A stretch of 48,921 bases of DNA from Lachnospiraceae bacterium (GCA_022796475.1 JAAWIS010000018.1:1-48921); one strand, 5' to 3'. Shown: positions 7,903 through 16,989, counted from the first letter of the stretch. The notes: generated from the sequence alone by a model not told the origin. Program-made: numbers and translations.

Positions 7903-8451
7903 TTAACCAAAGTATCTCTTTAACAGGCCCTGGAATGCGCAGCCGTGTCTAGCCTCGTCCTTAGCCATCTCATGAACGGTGTCATGGATCGCATCTAAGT
8001 TAGCTTTCTTAGCACGTCCTGCTAAGTCCAGTTTGCCAGCGGTGGCGCCGTTCTCAGCAGCTACCCGTAACTCCAGATTTTTCTTAGTGCTGGTGGTAAC
8101 AACTTCGCCTAAGAGTTCAGCAAACTTTGCCGCATGTTCTGCCTCTTCAAAAGCGGCAGTCTTGTAATATTCGCCGATTTCCGGATATCCCTCACGGAAT
8201 GCCTGACGGGACATAGCCAGGTACATACCAACCTCAGAGCACTCGCCTTCGAAGTTTGCACGTAAATCAGCAATAATGTCTTCAGAAACGCCTTCTGCTT
8301 TTCCTACGCCGATTTCATGCTGGCATGCCCAGGTTAATCCCTCTCCCTGCTCTTTAAATTTATCAGCACCTGCTTTACATACTGGACATACATCGGGAGC
8401 CTTCTCACCTTCAAAGATATAGCCGCATACTGTACATACCCATTTTTTCAT
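7903..8451 (-). CDS. Reverse rubrerythrin (rubredoxin domain first)
   Basis: A 182-residue peroxide-reducing protein. The rubredoxin-type iron site comes first (CxxC at Cys6/Cys9 and Cys22/Cys25). A four-helix diiron domain follows, with Glu/His ligands in [22 protein letters not shown] and [10 protein letters not shown]. This domain order is that of clostridial reverse rubrerythrins, which take electrons from NAD(P)H oxidoreductases and reduce hydrogen peroxide, and oxygen, in anaerobes. ATG 8451 has AAAAGGAGAAAC upstream. A PerR-type regulator gene lies just upstream on the same strand and a PerR-like site overlaps the predicted start point, so peroxide induction is likely. Confidence 0.93.
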   Translation of the reverse strand: MKKWVCTVCGYIFEGEKAPDVCPVCKAGADKFKEQGEGLTWACQHEIGVGKAEGVSEDIIADLRANFEGECSEVGMYLAMSRQAFREGYPEIGEYYKTAAFEEAEHAAKFAELLGEVVTTSTKKNLELRVAAENGATAGKLDLAGRAKKANLDAIHDTVHEMAKDEARHGCAFQGLLKRYFG

Positions 8452-8521
8452 GATTTGTTTCTCCTTTTCTTTTATAGCTATTTACTATTGTTTCTGTTAG
8501 TTGCATCAGGCAATCATAAAA

Positions 8522-8536
8522 CAATAATGATTACTG
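8522..8536 (-). promoter_or_regulatory. Candidate PerR box before the rubrerythrin gene
   Basis: The minus strand reads CAGTAATCATTATTG, sharing the core TAATCATTAT with the PerR consensus TTATAATNATTATAA (10 of 15 positions, counting the N). It covers the predicted transcription start, a repressing position. Confidence 0.45.
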
Positions 8537-8541
8537 ATATT

Positions 8542-8570
8542 ACTGTATCATATCCATGTCCTGATGTCAA
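8542..8570 (-). promoter_or_regulatory. Promoter of the rubrerythrin gene
   Basis: On the minus strand TTGACA (8565-8570) and TACAGT (8542-8547) are 17 bases apart. The -35 is a perfect consensus. Confidence 0.6.
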
Positions 8571-8618
8571 GAGTTTTGCAAAAAATTTTGAGGAAGATTG
8601 TTACAGCTTTTCCAGTTA

Positions 8619-9053
8619 TCAGGAATCCTTAGCCGGCAGATGGTTTTCTTTAGAATCAGGAAGCATTTCCTTTGTCTTGCAAATCTCACAAACTCCGTAA
8701 AAGGTGGTGGAATGACCTTCAATAGTTCCGTTGTAGTACCGCTGAGCTAAAGAATTGATTTCATCCAATGTTCCCATAGGAAGATCACTGACTTGATGAC
8801 AGCACTTGCATACAAAGTGGTAATGAGGCAGTGTTCTGCTGTCAAAATGATCAGAACCGTCGCCAAAATTCAATTTTTGAATTTCGCCTAACTCTACTAA
8901 AAGATTTAAGTTCCGATATACAGTGCCTAAACTGATATTAGGAAATTCCTCACGGATATTGGCATACAAGGCGTCAGCAGTAGGATGATCCTGCCGGGCG
9001 GCAAGGCTGTTTTTAATGGATTCCCGTTGACGGCTGTATTTCAGTATTTTCAT
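8619..9053 (-). CDS. perR: Fur-family peroxide-sensing regulator, PerR-like
   Basis: A 144-residue Fur-superfamily repressor. The winged helix comes first (HPTADALYANIREEFPNISLGTVYRNL), then the metal-sensing dimerisation domain with HFDSRTLPHYHFVCKCC and GVCEIC, giving two CxxC pairs for structural zinc. The spacing and the linked reverse rubrerythrin favour PerR over Fur or Zur. PerR binds Fe/Mn and lets go of DNA when peroxide oxidises a His ligand. ATG 9053 has AGGAGCC upstream. It is transcribed away from the S1-domain gene and has its own consensus promoter; an AT-rich PerR-like sequence lies just downstream of the start point, consistent with autoregulation. Confidence 0.87.
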   Translation of the reverse strand: MKILKYSRQRESIKNSLAARQDHPTADALYANIREEFPNISLGTVYRNLNLLVELGEIQKLNFGDGSDHFDSRTLPHYHFVCKCCHQVSDLPMGTLDEINSLAQRYYNGTIEGHSTTFYGVCEICKTKEMLPDSKENHLPAKDS

Positions 9054-9130
9054 GTCGGCTCCTTTCTATATCGATTCTGTTCAGACATACACTGGAGCAT
9101 GTCTGGTAGTCAGCCTGTTGGTAAGACGAC

Positions 9131-9154
9131 TTATAATCGATATTAATAATAATT
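9131..9154. promoter_or_regulatory. Possible second PerR-like site, perR leader
   Basis: TTATAATCGATATTAATAAT begins here. The left half matches the PerR half-site exactly; the right half is poor. It lies just downstream of the predicted perR start point. The AT-rich background makes chance likely. Confidence 0.25.
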
Positions 9155-9163
9155 CCTGTTTTT

Positions 9164-9192
9164 AGTATAATAAAAAATCGTTCAAATGTCAA
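9164..9192 (-). promoter_or_regulatory. Promoter of perR
   Basis: On the minus strand TTGACA (9187-9192) and TATACT (9164-9169) are exactly 17 bases apart, a near-consensus sigma-A promoter. Confidence 0.7.
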
Positions 9193-9205
9193 TACGGTTT
9201 TACCC

Positions 9206-9234
9206 TTTCACTTTTATGAAAATTATGGTATAAT
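9206..9234 (+). promoter_or_regulatory. Promoter of the S1-domain gene
   Basis: TATAAT (9229-9234) is preceded by TGG, an extended -10. The -35 region 17 bases upstream is weak (TTTCAC at 9206-9211). Confidence 0.6.
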
Positions 9235-9266
9235 CATAGGAAAGCTTAGAAAGGAAGGTGCTGAAC

Positions 9267-10217
9267 ATGGACCAGGAAATGAACCAACTGGAAAACACAG
9301 AAGAAAAAGAATTAAAAGGGGCCAAGGCAGAAACTATGTCAGATTATGAGGCAGAGCTGGAAGCGTCTTTTAAAAAAGTAAGGGAAGGAGATATCCTGAC
9401 CGGAACAGTAATCAGCGTAGATGATGACCAGGTAATCCTGGATTTAAAATATTATGCAGAAGGAATTATTTCAAAAGATGATTTGTCTAATGATCCGGAA
9501 TTTCATCTAAAGGAAGAAATCCATCCCGGCGATGAAATCACGGCAACAGTAATCAAAACGGACGACGGGGAGGGAAATATCGTCCTTTCAAGGAAACAAG
9601 CAAATGATCTGCTGGCCTGGGATAAGCTTAAACAGATGATGGAAGACAGAACGGTAGTAAAGATCAAGATTGCTGAGATTGTAAAAAGCGGAGCAGTAGC
9701 TTACCTGGAAGGGATCCGGGCATTTATCCCGGCTTCTAAGCTTGCGGCTGAGTATGTAGAGAATCTGGAAGAGTGGAATGGCAGGACATTGGAAGCTACG
9801 GTGATTACCGCTGATGAAGAAAATAAGCGGCTGGTGCTTTCCGGACGGGAAGTGGCCAGAGAGAAGCTGGCAGAGGAAACAAGGAAACGAGTAGCAAAGT
9901 GCCAGCCAGGCGCTATCGTGGAAGGCACAGTAGAAACGTTAAAGGATTACGGTGCATTTGTAACATTGGAAAATGGACTTACAGGGCTGCTTCATATCTC
10001 ACAGATCAGCAGCCAGAGAATCAAACACCCTGGTGCGGTGCTGAAAGAAGGGCAGGCAATTAAAGTTAAAATACTTTCTGCTGATAATGGGAAGATCAGC
10101 CTGTCTATGAAGGCAATTCAGCCGGAGGATGAGCCGGAGGAGGTATTTGATTATAAAGAAAGCGGAGCAGCAACCACCGGTTTAGGCGCTCTGCTAAAAG
10201 GAATAAAATTGCAGTAA
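9267..10217 (+). CDS. S1-domain RNA-binding protein (ribosomal protein S1-like)
   Basis: A 316-residue cytoplasmic protein with three S1/OB-fold repeats. The first starts near GDILTGTVISVDDDQVILDL, the second near VVKIKIAEIVKSGAVAYLEG, and the third at GAIVEGTVETLKDYGAFVTL; the third is closest to the consensus (GLTGLLHISQIS). An acidic tail follows. ATG 9267 has AAGGAAGG eight bases upstream; an in-frame GTG at 9258 is inside that ribosome site. Low-GC Gram-positive S1 proteins are shorter than the six-domain E. coli one, so the role is mRNA binding or translation support rather than proven ribosomal S1. It is followed by the alarmone synthetase after 16 bases. Confidence 0.85.
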   Translation: MDQEMNQLENTEEKELKGAKAETMSDYEAELEASFKKVREGDILTGTVISVDDDQVILDLKYYAEGIISKDDLSNDPEFHLKEEIHPGDEITATVIKTDDGEGNIVLSRKQANDLLAWDKLKQMMEDRTVVKIKIAEIVKSGAVAYLEGIRAFIPASKLAAEYVENLEEWNGRTLEATVITADEENKRLVLSGREVAREKLAEETRKRVAKCQPGAIVEGTVETLKDYGAFVTLENGLTGLLHISQISSQRIKHPGAVLKEGQAIKVKILSADNGKISLSMKAIQPEDEPEEVFDYKESGAATTGLGALLKGIKLQ

Positions 10218-10233
10218 GGGAGAGAGCATAAGG

Positions 10234-10899
10234 TTGAAAAATATTGTCAAAAGTCAGGAGGAAGTGGATCGATGGGAGGAAACCATGTTCCTTTATGACT
10301 CCGCCTTAAAAAAGATGACATTAAAGGCGAAAATTATGAATGACGAGTTTGTTCACCGGTATCGGTATAATCCAATTGAACATATTAAGTCGCGTTTAAA
10401 GACGGCAGACAGTATTGTAAGGAAATTGCAGCAGGATGGGTATGAAGTGACCATTGATAACATGAATACAAAACTGAGCGATATTGCAGGGGTACGGATC
10501 ATCTGCTCCTTTACCTCTGATATTTATCAGATTGCAGATACTATTAGCAGGCAGGAGGATATTACTGTTTTATATGTAAAAGACTACATTAAGAATCCCA
10601 AGCCCAATGGCTATAAAAGCTATCACATGGTAGTGTCTGTTCCCATATTTTTAAGTAACTGCCGCCGTGATATGAAGGTGGAGGTTCAGATCCGTTCGGT
10701 AGCTATGGATTTCTGGGCCAGTTTAGAGCATAAGATTGCTTATAAATTTGAGGGAGATGCACCGGAAGGGCTGCTTAAGGATCTGAAATCTTGTGCAGAC
10801 ATGGTGGATATGCTGGATAATAAAATGTATTCTTTAAATGAAGCTCTTCTTGCCACAGTAAGCTCTTACCAGCATGCAGAGTATGCAAAGCACGCTTAA
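10234..10899 (+). CDS. Small alarmone synthetase (RelQ/YjbM-like (p)ppGpp synthetase)
   Basis: A 221-residue single-domain RelA/SpoT-type nucleotidyltransferase. NPIEHIKSRLKTADSIVRKL carries the ATP-binding basic residues; the catalytic region includes LSDIAGVRIICSFTSDIYQ and NPKPNGYKSYHMVV; EVQIRSVAMDFWASLEHK is the synthetase signature. There is no HD hydrolase domain and no TGS or ACT region, so it should only make (p)ppGpp. The start is TTG 10234 behind AAGGGAGAGAG; an internal ATG at about codon 18 would remove little of the domain. Family enzymes form tetramers and respond to cell-wall or other stress, mostly through transcription. Confidence 0.9.
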   Translation: MKNIVKSQEEVDRWEETMFLYDSALKKMTLKAKIMNDEFVHRYRYNPIEHIKSRLKTADSIVRKLQQDGYEVTIDNMNTKLSDIAGVRIICSFTSDIYQIADTISRQEDITVLYVKDYIKNPKPNGYKSYHMVVSVPIFLSNCRRDMKVEVQIRSVAMDFWASLEHKIAYKFEGDAPEGLLKDLKSCADMVDMLDNKMYSLNEALLATVSSYQHAEYAKHA

Positions 10900-10922
10900 T
10901 TTTCGGGGAAGGACTAAAATTC

Positions 10923-12722
10923 ATGAAAACAGCAGCGGAAATCGGGCAGGTAATTAAGCTGAATCTTGGGAATTTACTGGGATTTGAAGTAGTTTACCGT
11001 TTTTTAACTCTTCCGTTATATTTACAAGTAATTGACCGGGGGCTGAAATTTGCACTGAAAGCCTCCGGTTACAGTTATGTAACAGCCGCTAATCTGGCTG
11101 GTTTTTTATTAAAACCAGGAACCTGGCTGATATTGGCGGCAGTAAGCTTTGTTGGCCTTTTCTTTTTAGCAGTGGAAACAGGAGGCCTGCTTACTGCATT
11201 TGAAGGGACGGTTTACCTGCAGAAAGTGCTGCCCTATGATATGCTGGTGGGAGGAATTCAAAAGACTATTGGTGAGTGCAGAAAGGGAAACTGGAAGATA
11301 TTCCTGATGCTTGCAGGAGATTATGTCCTGGAGAATCTGTTTTTGCTGTACCGGGTTTTCAGCAATGTAAAACCGGTGAATTTCGTAATGCAGGAGTTGT
11401 TTCATACTTCGTTTGGTGTGCCGGCGCTGATAGTCTGTGGGGGCATCCTGCTGGCTGCATTGTTTCCAGGGATCTTTGTGTGCTATTTTGCTATGGTGGA
11501 ACAAAAGTCTTTCTCAGATAGCTGGTGGAACAGCAGGCGGCTTGCAAAGAGGGCAGGCAAAAGGGTCTTCGGCTTTTTGCTGGCAGGAAATGCCGCGCTG
11601 CTTGCTGTTATGATTGGCTTATATGCAATTACAGTAACTGTATCTGCCACAGCGATTACATTGTTTGTGAAACGGGAGCTTCAGTTGGCAGTGCTTACAG
11701 GACAAGCGGGACGGATTGAACTGGCAGTGCTGATGATTTACAGTATGCTAAATGGTATTCTGAATCTTGGAATTATCACGGTGATTTATTATCAGATCCA
11801 GGGGGAAGGACTGGAACGAAAGGTTTGGAATTTTCAGGGCAAACTTCTGGATAGAGGAAATCAGAAAAAACTGTTGGCGGCAGGAGCTGCATTTGGAATG
11901 CTCAGTGGGTTTTTTATTTTTGATTTGGTTTATAATGGTTCTCAGACAGGAAGCGATGCTTTTCTGGAAGTCCAAATTACGGCTCACAGGGGAAGTTCAA
12001 AAGCCGCGCCGGAAAATACAATGGCAGCAGTAAAAGCTGCAGTGGAAGAATTGGCAGATTTTGTAGAACTGGATGTACAGGAAAGTTTGGATGGGATTTT
12101 GGTCTTATGTCATGATAGTAATCTTGAACGTTTAGCCGGGGTGAGCCGGAAGGTGACAGAGCTGACATTTGATGAATTATCCCAGATTGATGTGGGAAGC
12201 AGTTTTTCCAACGAATTTTCTGGAGAGGGCATACCAGGGTTAAGAGAAGTTATGGAGTATGCCAAAGGACGAATCAGCCTGAACCTGGAGTTAAAGAATT
12301 TGGGCTCCCATACCAGCCTTCCGGAGAAAGCGGTTGCATTAATTGAAGAGCTGGGTATGGAGGAACAGTGTGTGATTTCTTCGGTTCAGATGAAATACTT
12401 AGAACGGGTTAAGGCATTAAATCCGGATATCCGCACTGGGTATATTATAGCAGCGGCCTACGGCAATTACTATACGAATGAAAACTTGGATTTTATTAGT
12501 GTACGCTCCAGCTTTGCCACAAAGGAGCTGGTAAAGCGGGCACATGAAGAAGGGAAGGCCATTCACGTATGGACGGTAAATTCCCTGTGGGAATTGGAAC
12601 AGATGAAGCAGGCAGGAGTGGACAATATTATTACCGACTACCCGGTAAGGGCCAGGGAAATCTGCTTCCGTAAGGAGGCTACAGAAAATCTGCTTGAATA
12701 TCTCCAGATGGTATTCCGCTGA
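10923..12722 (+). CDS. Membrane glycerophosphodiester phosphodiesterase
   Basis: A 599-residue two-part enzyme. Residues 1 to about 340 hold roughly seven or eight membrane segments. From about residue 350 comes a GDPD TIM-barrel domain: His355/Arg356 in ITAHRGSSKAAPENT, Glu364, Glu382 and Asp384 in FVELDVQ, and His397 in LCHDSN are the expected catalytic and metal residues. A C-terminal VWTVNS and ITDYP match the end of the family. It probably hydrolyses glycerophosphodiesters or lipid/teichoic-acid-derived substrates at the membrane. It follows the alarmone synthetase by 23 bases and probably shares its transcript. Confidence 0.9.
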   Translation: MKTAAEIGQVIKLNLGNLLGFEVVYRFLTLPLYLQVIDRGLKFALKASGYSYVTAANLAGFLLKPGTWLILAAVSFVGLFFLAVETGGLLTAFEGTVYLQKVLPYDMLVGGIQKTIGECRKGNWKIFLMLAGDYVLENLFLLYRVFSNVKPVNFVMQELFHTSFGVPALIVCGGILLAALFPGIFVCYFAMVEQKSFSDSWWNSRRLAKRAGKRVFGFLLAGNAALLAVMIGLYAITVTVSATAITLFVKRELQLAVLTGQAGRIELAVLMIYSMLNGILNLGIITVIYYQIQGEGLERKVWNFQGKLLDRGNQKKLLAAGAAFGMLSGFFIFDLVYNGSQTGSDAFLEVQITAHRGSSKAAPENTMAAVKAAVEELADFVELDVQESLDGILVLCHDSNLERLAGVSRKVTELTFDELSQIDVGSSFSNEFSGEGIPGLREVMEYAKGRISLNLELKNLGSHTSLPEKAVALIEELGMEEQCVISSVQMKYLERVKALNPDIRTGYIIAAAYGNYYTNENLDFISVRSSFATKELVKRAHEEGKAIHVWTVNSLWELEQMKQAGVDNIITDYPVRAREICFRKEATENLLEYLQMVFR

Positions 12723-12781
12723 GAAGATAGTTTCCTTACTCTTCCAGTATGTCTGAAATGAAAATAACAGAGGTGAGCAAA

Positions 12782-13243
12782 ATGAAAGTTGTATTACAGC
12801 GTGTGCAAAAGGCCTGGGTTTCTGTGGAGGAGCAGGAAATCGGACGTATCGGAAAAGGTTTCTTACTTTTAGTGGGGATTTCAGACCGGGATGATAAAAA
12901 TACGGCAGATCGGATGATGGATAAGATCTGCAAACTGCGGATTTTTGAAGATGAAAATGGAAAAACCAATTTGTCCCTGGCAGATGTGAAAGGGGAGGTA
13001 CTGGTGATCAGCCAGTTTACTTTGTATGCAGACTGCCATAAGGGAAACCGGCCAAGTTTTATTGGAGCAGGGGCACCGGGGCAGGCTAATGCACTCTATG
13101 AGTATCTGGTAGCAGGCTTCCGGCAAAGGCTTCCTGTGGTGCAGCATGGAAGCTTTGGTGCAGACATGAAGGTTTCCCTGATAAATGACGGACCGTTTAC
13201 TCTGGTCTTAGACAGCGAGGAGCTGTTTGGAACAGGCAGGTGA
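12782..13243 (+). CDS. dtd: D-aminoacyl-tRNA deacylase
   Basis: A 153-residue DTD enzyme, the usual length. It hydrolyses D-amino acids wrongly loaded onto tRNA (and Gly-tRNA(Ala)). [16 protein letters not shown] is the typical start; SQFTLYAD holds the conserved SQFTL motif, and [14 protein letters not shown] corresponds to the usual NxGPVT motif with Phe in place of Val. I chose ATG 12782 with AGAGGTGAG upstream rather than the in-frame ATG at 12749. It lies 59 bases after the phosphodiesterase, and DTD genes are often near alarmone synthetase genes in Firmicutes. Confidence 0.95.
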   Translation: MKVVLQRVQKAWVSVEEQEIGRIGKGFLLLVGISDRDDKNTADRMMDKICKLRIFEDENGKTNLSLADVKGEVLVISQFTLYADCHKGNRPSFIGAGAPGQANALYEYLVAGFRQRLPVVQHGSFGADMKVSLINDGPFTLVLDSEELFGTGR

Positions 13244-13372
13244 GCCGGTAAGGCACATTCCATTTGAAGCCTTTGGGTTCACAAGCAGCCTCATCACCAT
13301 GATAAAAATTATCTTTCAAAGTCAGACACAAAGAGATTTTAAGAGTACACTATATGAAACGGAGGATAAGAG

Positions 13373-14770
13373 ATGTCGAAAAAAACAAAAGGCCAGGAAC
13401 TGGCCGAAAAGCTTACCTGGAGCGCTCCTAATATTGGAAAAGACGCGCCAAAACAAATGGCAAAGGCTCAGAAATTCTGTGAGGGCTACAAAAAGTTCCT
13501 GGATGGGGGGAAAACGGAGCGGGAATGTGTCCGGTATGCTGTTAAGCTTCTGGAGAAAAATGGATATCGTCCCTTTGACCGGACAGGAACTTACCAGCCA
13601 GGGGATAAGGTGTATTTTAACAACAGGGGAAAATCACTGATAGCCACTACCTTTGGTACAGAGCCTTTGGAAAATGGGGTTCGAATGAACGGCGCTCACA
13701 TTGATTCCCCAAGGCTGGATCTAAAGCCGAACCCTATGTATGAAACCAACGATATCGCGTATTTTAAGACTCATTACTATGGAGGGATCCGCAAATACCA
13801 GTGGGGGGCAACACCTCTTGCGATGCATGGGATTGTTTTTAAAAAGGATGGCACGGATGTAGAAATTTCCATCGGTGAGAAGTCGGGAGAGCCGGTATTT
13901 TGCGTTACGGATCTGCTTCCCCATTTGGCAGGACGGCAGAATGAGCGGCATTTAAGGGATGGTCTGAAGGGAGAAGAGTTAAATATTGTAATCGGTTCTC
14001 TCCCTTATCAGGACGAAGAGGTAAAAGAGCCGGTAAAGCTTTTGGCTCTTCAGATTTTAAATGAACAGTACGGAATTACAGAGGCAGATTTTTACCGGGC
14101 AGAAATCGAAATGGTTCCGGCGGTAAAAGCAAAAGATGTGGGATTGGACTGCAGTATGATCGGTGCATACGGTCAGGACGACAGAATATGCGCATACACG
14201 GCTCTTATGGCAGAAATTGATACCCGGATGCCTGCCCATACTACAGTCACCATTTTAACGGATAAAGAAGAGATCGGATCTGACGGAAATACTGGTCTGA
14301 ATTCTGACTATGTCCTGCACTATATAGAAGATTTGGCCGATTTATCCGGAGTTTTGGTTCGTCAGGTACTGCGGAATTCGATCTGCTTGTCTTCTGATGT
14401 CAATGCTGCCTACGATCCGAATTTTGCAGATGTTTATGAGCTGCGCAATTCCTGCCAGATTAACAGAGGCTGCGTTCTGACGAAGTATACCGGTTCAAGG
14501 GGAAAATCCTCCTCAAATGATGCTGGTGCAGAACTTATGGCAAAGGTGATCGATATTATGGAAAAGGATGGAGTATACTGGCAGGCAGGAGAATTGGGAA
14601 AAGTAGATGAAGGCGGCGGCGGAACCATTGCCAAGTATGTAGCTCATATGAATGTGGATACGGTAGATTTAGGGGTGCCGATTCTTTCCATGCATTCTCC
14701 GTTTGAGCTGTCATCTAAGCTGGATGTGTGGAATACATACCGGGCATTTAAGGCGTTTTATAAATACTAG
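13373..14770 (+). CDS. apeA: M18-family zinc aminopeptidase
   Basis: A 465-residue aminopeptidase I. Zinc-site motifs are present in order: NGAHIDSPRLDLKP, then DKEEIGSDGNTG (catalytic and metal Glu), SSDVNAAYDP and KSSSNDAGAE, and the final His in LSMHSPFELSSKLDVWNTY. It should remove N-terminal residues from peptides in the cytoplasm, probably as a large oligomer. ATG 13373 has ACGGAGGATAAGAG upstream. It is separated from dtd by 129 bases, so a separate promoter is possible though I see no convincing one. Confidence 0.93.
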   Translation: MSKKTKGQELAEKLTWSAPNIGKDAPKQMAKAQKFCEGYKKFLDGGKTERECVRYAVKLLEKNGYRPFDRTGTYQPGDKVYFNNRGKSLIATTFGTEPLENGVRMNGAHIDSPRLDLKPNPMYETNDIAYFKTHYYGGIRKYQWGATPLAMHGIVFKKDGTDVEISIGEKSGEPVFCVTDLLPHLAGRQNERHLRDGLKGEELNIVIGSLPYQDEEVKEPVKLLALQILNEQYGITEADFYRAEIEMVPAVKAKDVGLDCSMIGAYGQDDRICAYTALMAEIDTRMPAHTTVTILTDKEEIGSDGNTGLNSDYVLHYIEDLADLSGVLVRQVLRNSICLSSDVNAAYDPNFADVYELRNSCQINRGCVLTKYTGSRGKSSSNDAGAELMAKVIDIMEKDGVYWQAGELGKVDEGGGGTIAKYVAHMNVDTVDLGVPILSMHSPFELSSKLDVWNTYRAFKAFYKY

Positions 14771-14952
14771 ATAACCTTAAAATTTTATGAATTTAGTGGA
14801 AATGCTTTTTTTTCATGCCATCCTATGTTATAACTATTAGCACATGCCTAAGCCCCTGGTAAAGGCTGCACTGTGCTGACTGGTAAACAGATAGATTTAT
14901 GAAACTGCGTCAGTACATGAATATATTTAGTAAAGGAATAGGATTTGCGACT

Positions 14953-16083
14953 ATGAGGAGAATTGCGAAATTTAGTTTATGTGTAATGGCAGCCGCTCTG
15001 CTGGCAGCAGGATGCGGCAAAAAGGAATCAGGAGAAACAGCTTCTTCTGAAGAAACGACTGCCCAGGTACAGGAAGAAACGCCGAAAGGAACCGTAACGC
15101 TGGGAGAATACAAGGGCTTGGAGATTACTAACATAAGCACCGAGGTAAGCGATGAGCAGGTGGATGCCCAGATTGAATTTGTCTTAAGTACAAATCCCGA
15201 GATGATAGAGATTACGGATCGCTCTGCACAGGAAGGGGATGTTGTAAATATCGACTTTGTGGGGATGAAAGACGGCGAGGCCTTTGAAGGGGGAACAGCA
15301 GAAGGTTACGATCTGGAACTGGGATCCGGAAGTTTTATTGACGGATTTGAAGATGGCTTAATCGGTGCGGAAATTGGCGATGAGCTAAGTTTAAACCTGA
15401 CCTTTCCGGAAAACTATGGGAATGCCGAACTGGCTGGCCAGCCTGTAGTTTTCGATGTTACAGTCAATAAGATTCAGGAGAAGAAAGATGCGGAACTGAC
15501 GGATGAATTTGTAAAGAAAATTTCCGATACCAGCAAAACGGTAGAGGAATACCGCTCAGAGATTCGGAAGAACCTGGAAGACAGCGCGAAGCAAAATGCA
15601 GAGATTCAGATGCAGAATGAGGCCATAGAACAGGTTTTAGCTTCCAGTACATTTGAAGGTTTGGATGAGGAAGTGGATGGAGAATTCCAGATTCAAATGG
15701 CGGAGATGACACAGGCGCTGGAACAGAGCAATATGACTTTGGCAGACTACGTTACAATGTATGGAACGGATGAAGACAGTTTTAAAGAGTATATGCGTTC
15801 CGATATTAAAGCGCGTATTCAGGTTTCTCTGCTTGCAGAGGCAATAGTAAAAGAAGAAAATCTTGTGATAGATGATGATGCCAGAATGAAGGTGGCAAAG
15901 GCGTATGGTTTGGATAGCCCTGCCGATCTGGTGGAAGCTTACGGCCAGGAGGCGGTAGATGAGGCGGCCAGGAACGTAGCGGTTATGGATTTCCTGCTTC
16001 AGAACGCAAACCTTGTAGAGGCAGAGCCAACTGAATCAGAAACGCAATCAGAATCAGCAGAAGAAACAACAGGCCAGAATTAG
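14953..16083 (+). CDS. Trigger-factor-like peptidyl-prolyl isomerase lipoprotein
   Basis: A 376-residue exported lipoprotein. The signal ends in LLAAGC (Cys21), followed by a Ser/Glu/Thr-rich tether. Next is an FKBP-type domain of about 90 residues (GDVVNIDFVGMKDGEAFEGG ... FIDGFEDGLIGAEIGDELSL ... FPENYGNAELAGQPVVFDV) with the inserted-loop pattern of trigger factor. The C-terminal half (LTDEFVKKI ... VEEYRSEIRKNLED) is like the trigger-factor chaperone arm. There is no N-terminal ribosome-binding domain, so it should act outside the membrane on secreted proteins, like PrsA in role. ATG 14953 fits a proper signal peptide; 14899 would add 18 residues before it. Confidence 0.88.
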   Translation: MRRIAKFSLCVMAAALLAAGCGKKESGETASSEETTAQVQEETPKGTVTLGEYKGLEITNISTEVSDEQVDAQIEFVLSTNPEMIEITDRSAQEGDVVNIDFVGMKDGEAFEGGTAEGYDLELGSGSFIDGFEDGLIGAEIGDELSLNLTFPENYGNAELAGQPVVFDVTVNKIQEKKDAELTDEFVKKISDTSKTVEEYRSEIRKNLEDSAKQNAEIQMQNEAIEQVLASSTFEGLDEEVDGEFQIQMAEMTQALEQSNMTLADYVTMYGTDEDSFKEYMRSDIKARIQVSLLAEAIVKEENLVIDDDARMKVAKAYGLDSPADLVEAYGQEAVDEAARNVAVMDFLLQNANLVEAEPTESETQSESAEETTGQN

Positions 16084-16135
16084 AGTATGTTTGATGGATG
16101 AATTCTGAGCTGGCATATTAGAAACAGGACAGACA

Positions 16136-16163
16136 GGAAACGGTGGACAAATCAGCCGTTTCC
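16136..16163 (+). terminator. Hairpin between the isomerase and xpt
   Basis: GGAAACGG (16136-16143) pairs with CCGTTTCC (16156-16163), followed by only three T. It may be a weak terminator of the isomerase gene or an attenuator for xpt. Confidence 0.4.
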
Positions 16164-16206
16164 TTTGATAACGCAAAGGCAAAAATACAAAGGTAGAGGT
16201 GAAGGA

Positions 16207-16803
16207 ATGAAAGAGCTGAAAGACAGAATCCGCCAGGACGGAGTAATCAGAGCAGGCAATGTATTAAAAGTAGACAGCTTTTTAAATCATCAGATGGACA
16301 TCGGATTATTTGAGAAAATCGGCCAGGAGTTTAAGCGGCGTTTTGCAGATGCGCAGGTGAATAAAATTCTAACCATTGAAGCTTCCGGCATTGGAATTGC
16401 CTGTGTGGTAGCTCAAAGCTTTCATGTTCCAGTTGTATTTGCAAAGAAGTCCAAGACAAAGAATATTGCCGGCGAGGTATATAAGACGCAGGTGGAATCT
16501 TATACCCATGGACAAATTTACGATGTGATTGTTGCGAAAGAGTTTCTGGGAAAAGGAGATCGGGTTCTTCTTATTGATGATTTCCTGGCAAATGGCAAGG
16601 CGCTGGAGGGACTGGCAAAGCTGGTTGAAGACTCCGGTGCAGAGCTGGTAGGAGCAGGGATCGTGATCGAAAAGGGATTTCAGGTAGGCGGCCAACTGCT
16701 TCGATCCAAAGGAATCCGCATTGAATCTCTGGCAATTGTAGAGCATATGGATGAAACCACCGGAACGATTGTGTTTGTGGGAGATGAGCAGGATGGGCAG
16801 TAG
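16207..16803 (+). CDS. xpt: Xanthine phosphoribosyltransferase
   Basis: A 198-residue purine salvage enzyme that turns xanthine plus PRPP into XMP. The start MKELKDRIRQDGVI and FLNHQMD are typical of Xpt; TIEASGIGIA holds the purine-side loop and VLLIDDFLANGKAL the PRPP-binding signature. ATG 16207 follows GAGGTGAAGGA; upstream in-frame codons to 16165 lack a ribosome site. Xpt genes in Firmicutes are often under a guanine riboswitch, but the 120 bases upstream do not show that aptamer. Confidence 0.94.
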   Translation: MKELKDRIRQDGVIRAGNVLKVDSFLNHQMDIGLFEKIGQEFKRRFADAQVNKILTIEASGIGIACVVAQSFHVPVVFAKKSKTKNIAGEVYKTQVESYTHGQIYDVIVAKEFLGKGDRVLLIDDFLANGKALEGLAKLVEDSGAELVGAGIVIEKGFQVGGQLLRSKGIRIESLAIVEHMDETTGTIVFVGDEQDGQ

Positions 16804-16872
16804 GAAAGCGCTGTTCTTTGCTGCAGATGATGATACTCTTAAGGACTATTAGCACAGGAATTGAAACGAATA

Positions 16873-16920
16873 AGGCGCAGCAGAATTTATAAAGAATTCT
16901 GCTGTGCCTGTTATTCTTTT
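16873..16920 (+). terminator. Intrinsic terminator after xpt
   Basis: AGGCGCAGCAGAATT (16873-16887) pairs with AATTCTGCTGTGCCT (16895-16909), one wobble, followed by GTTATTCTTTT. Confidence 0.85.
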
Positions 16921-16989
16921 GGCATAAATGATATTTGGCGCAGTTATTAGAATTCCAAATAAAAATTGGAAGCAGACAAGGTGACAGAA

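Noticed and set aside
16084-16206. Guanine riboswitch before xpt
   Set aside because: The expected three-way junction motifs are not there. The only structure is a simple 8-base-pair hairpin with a short T run.
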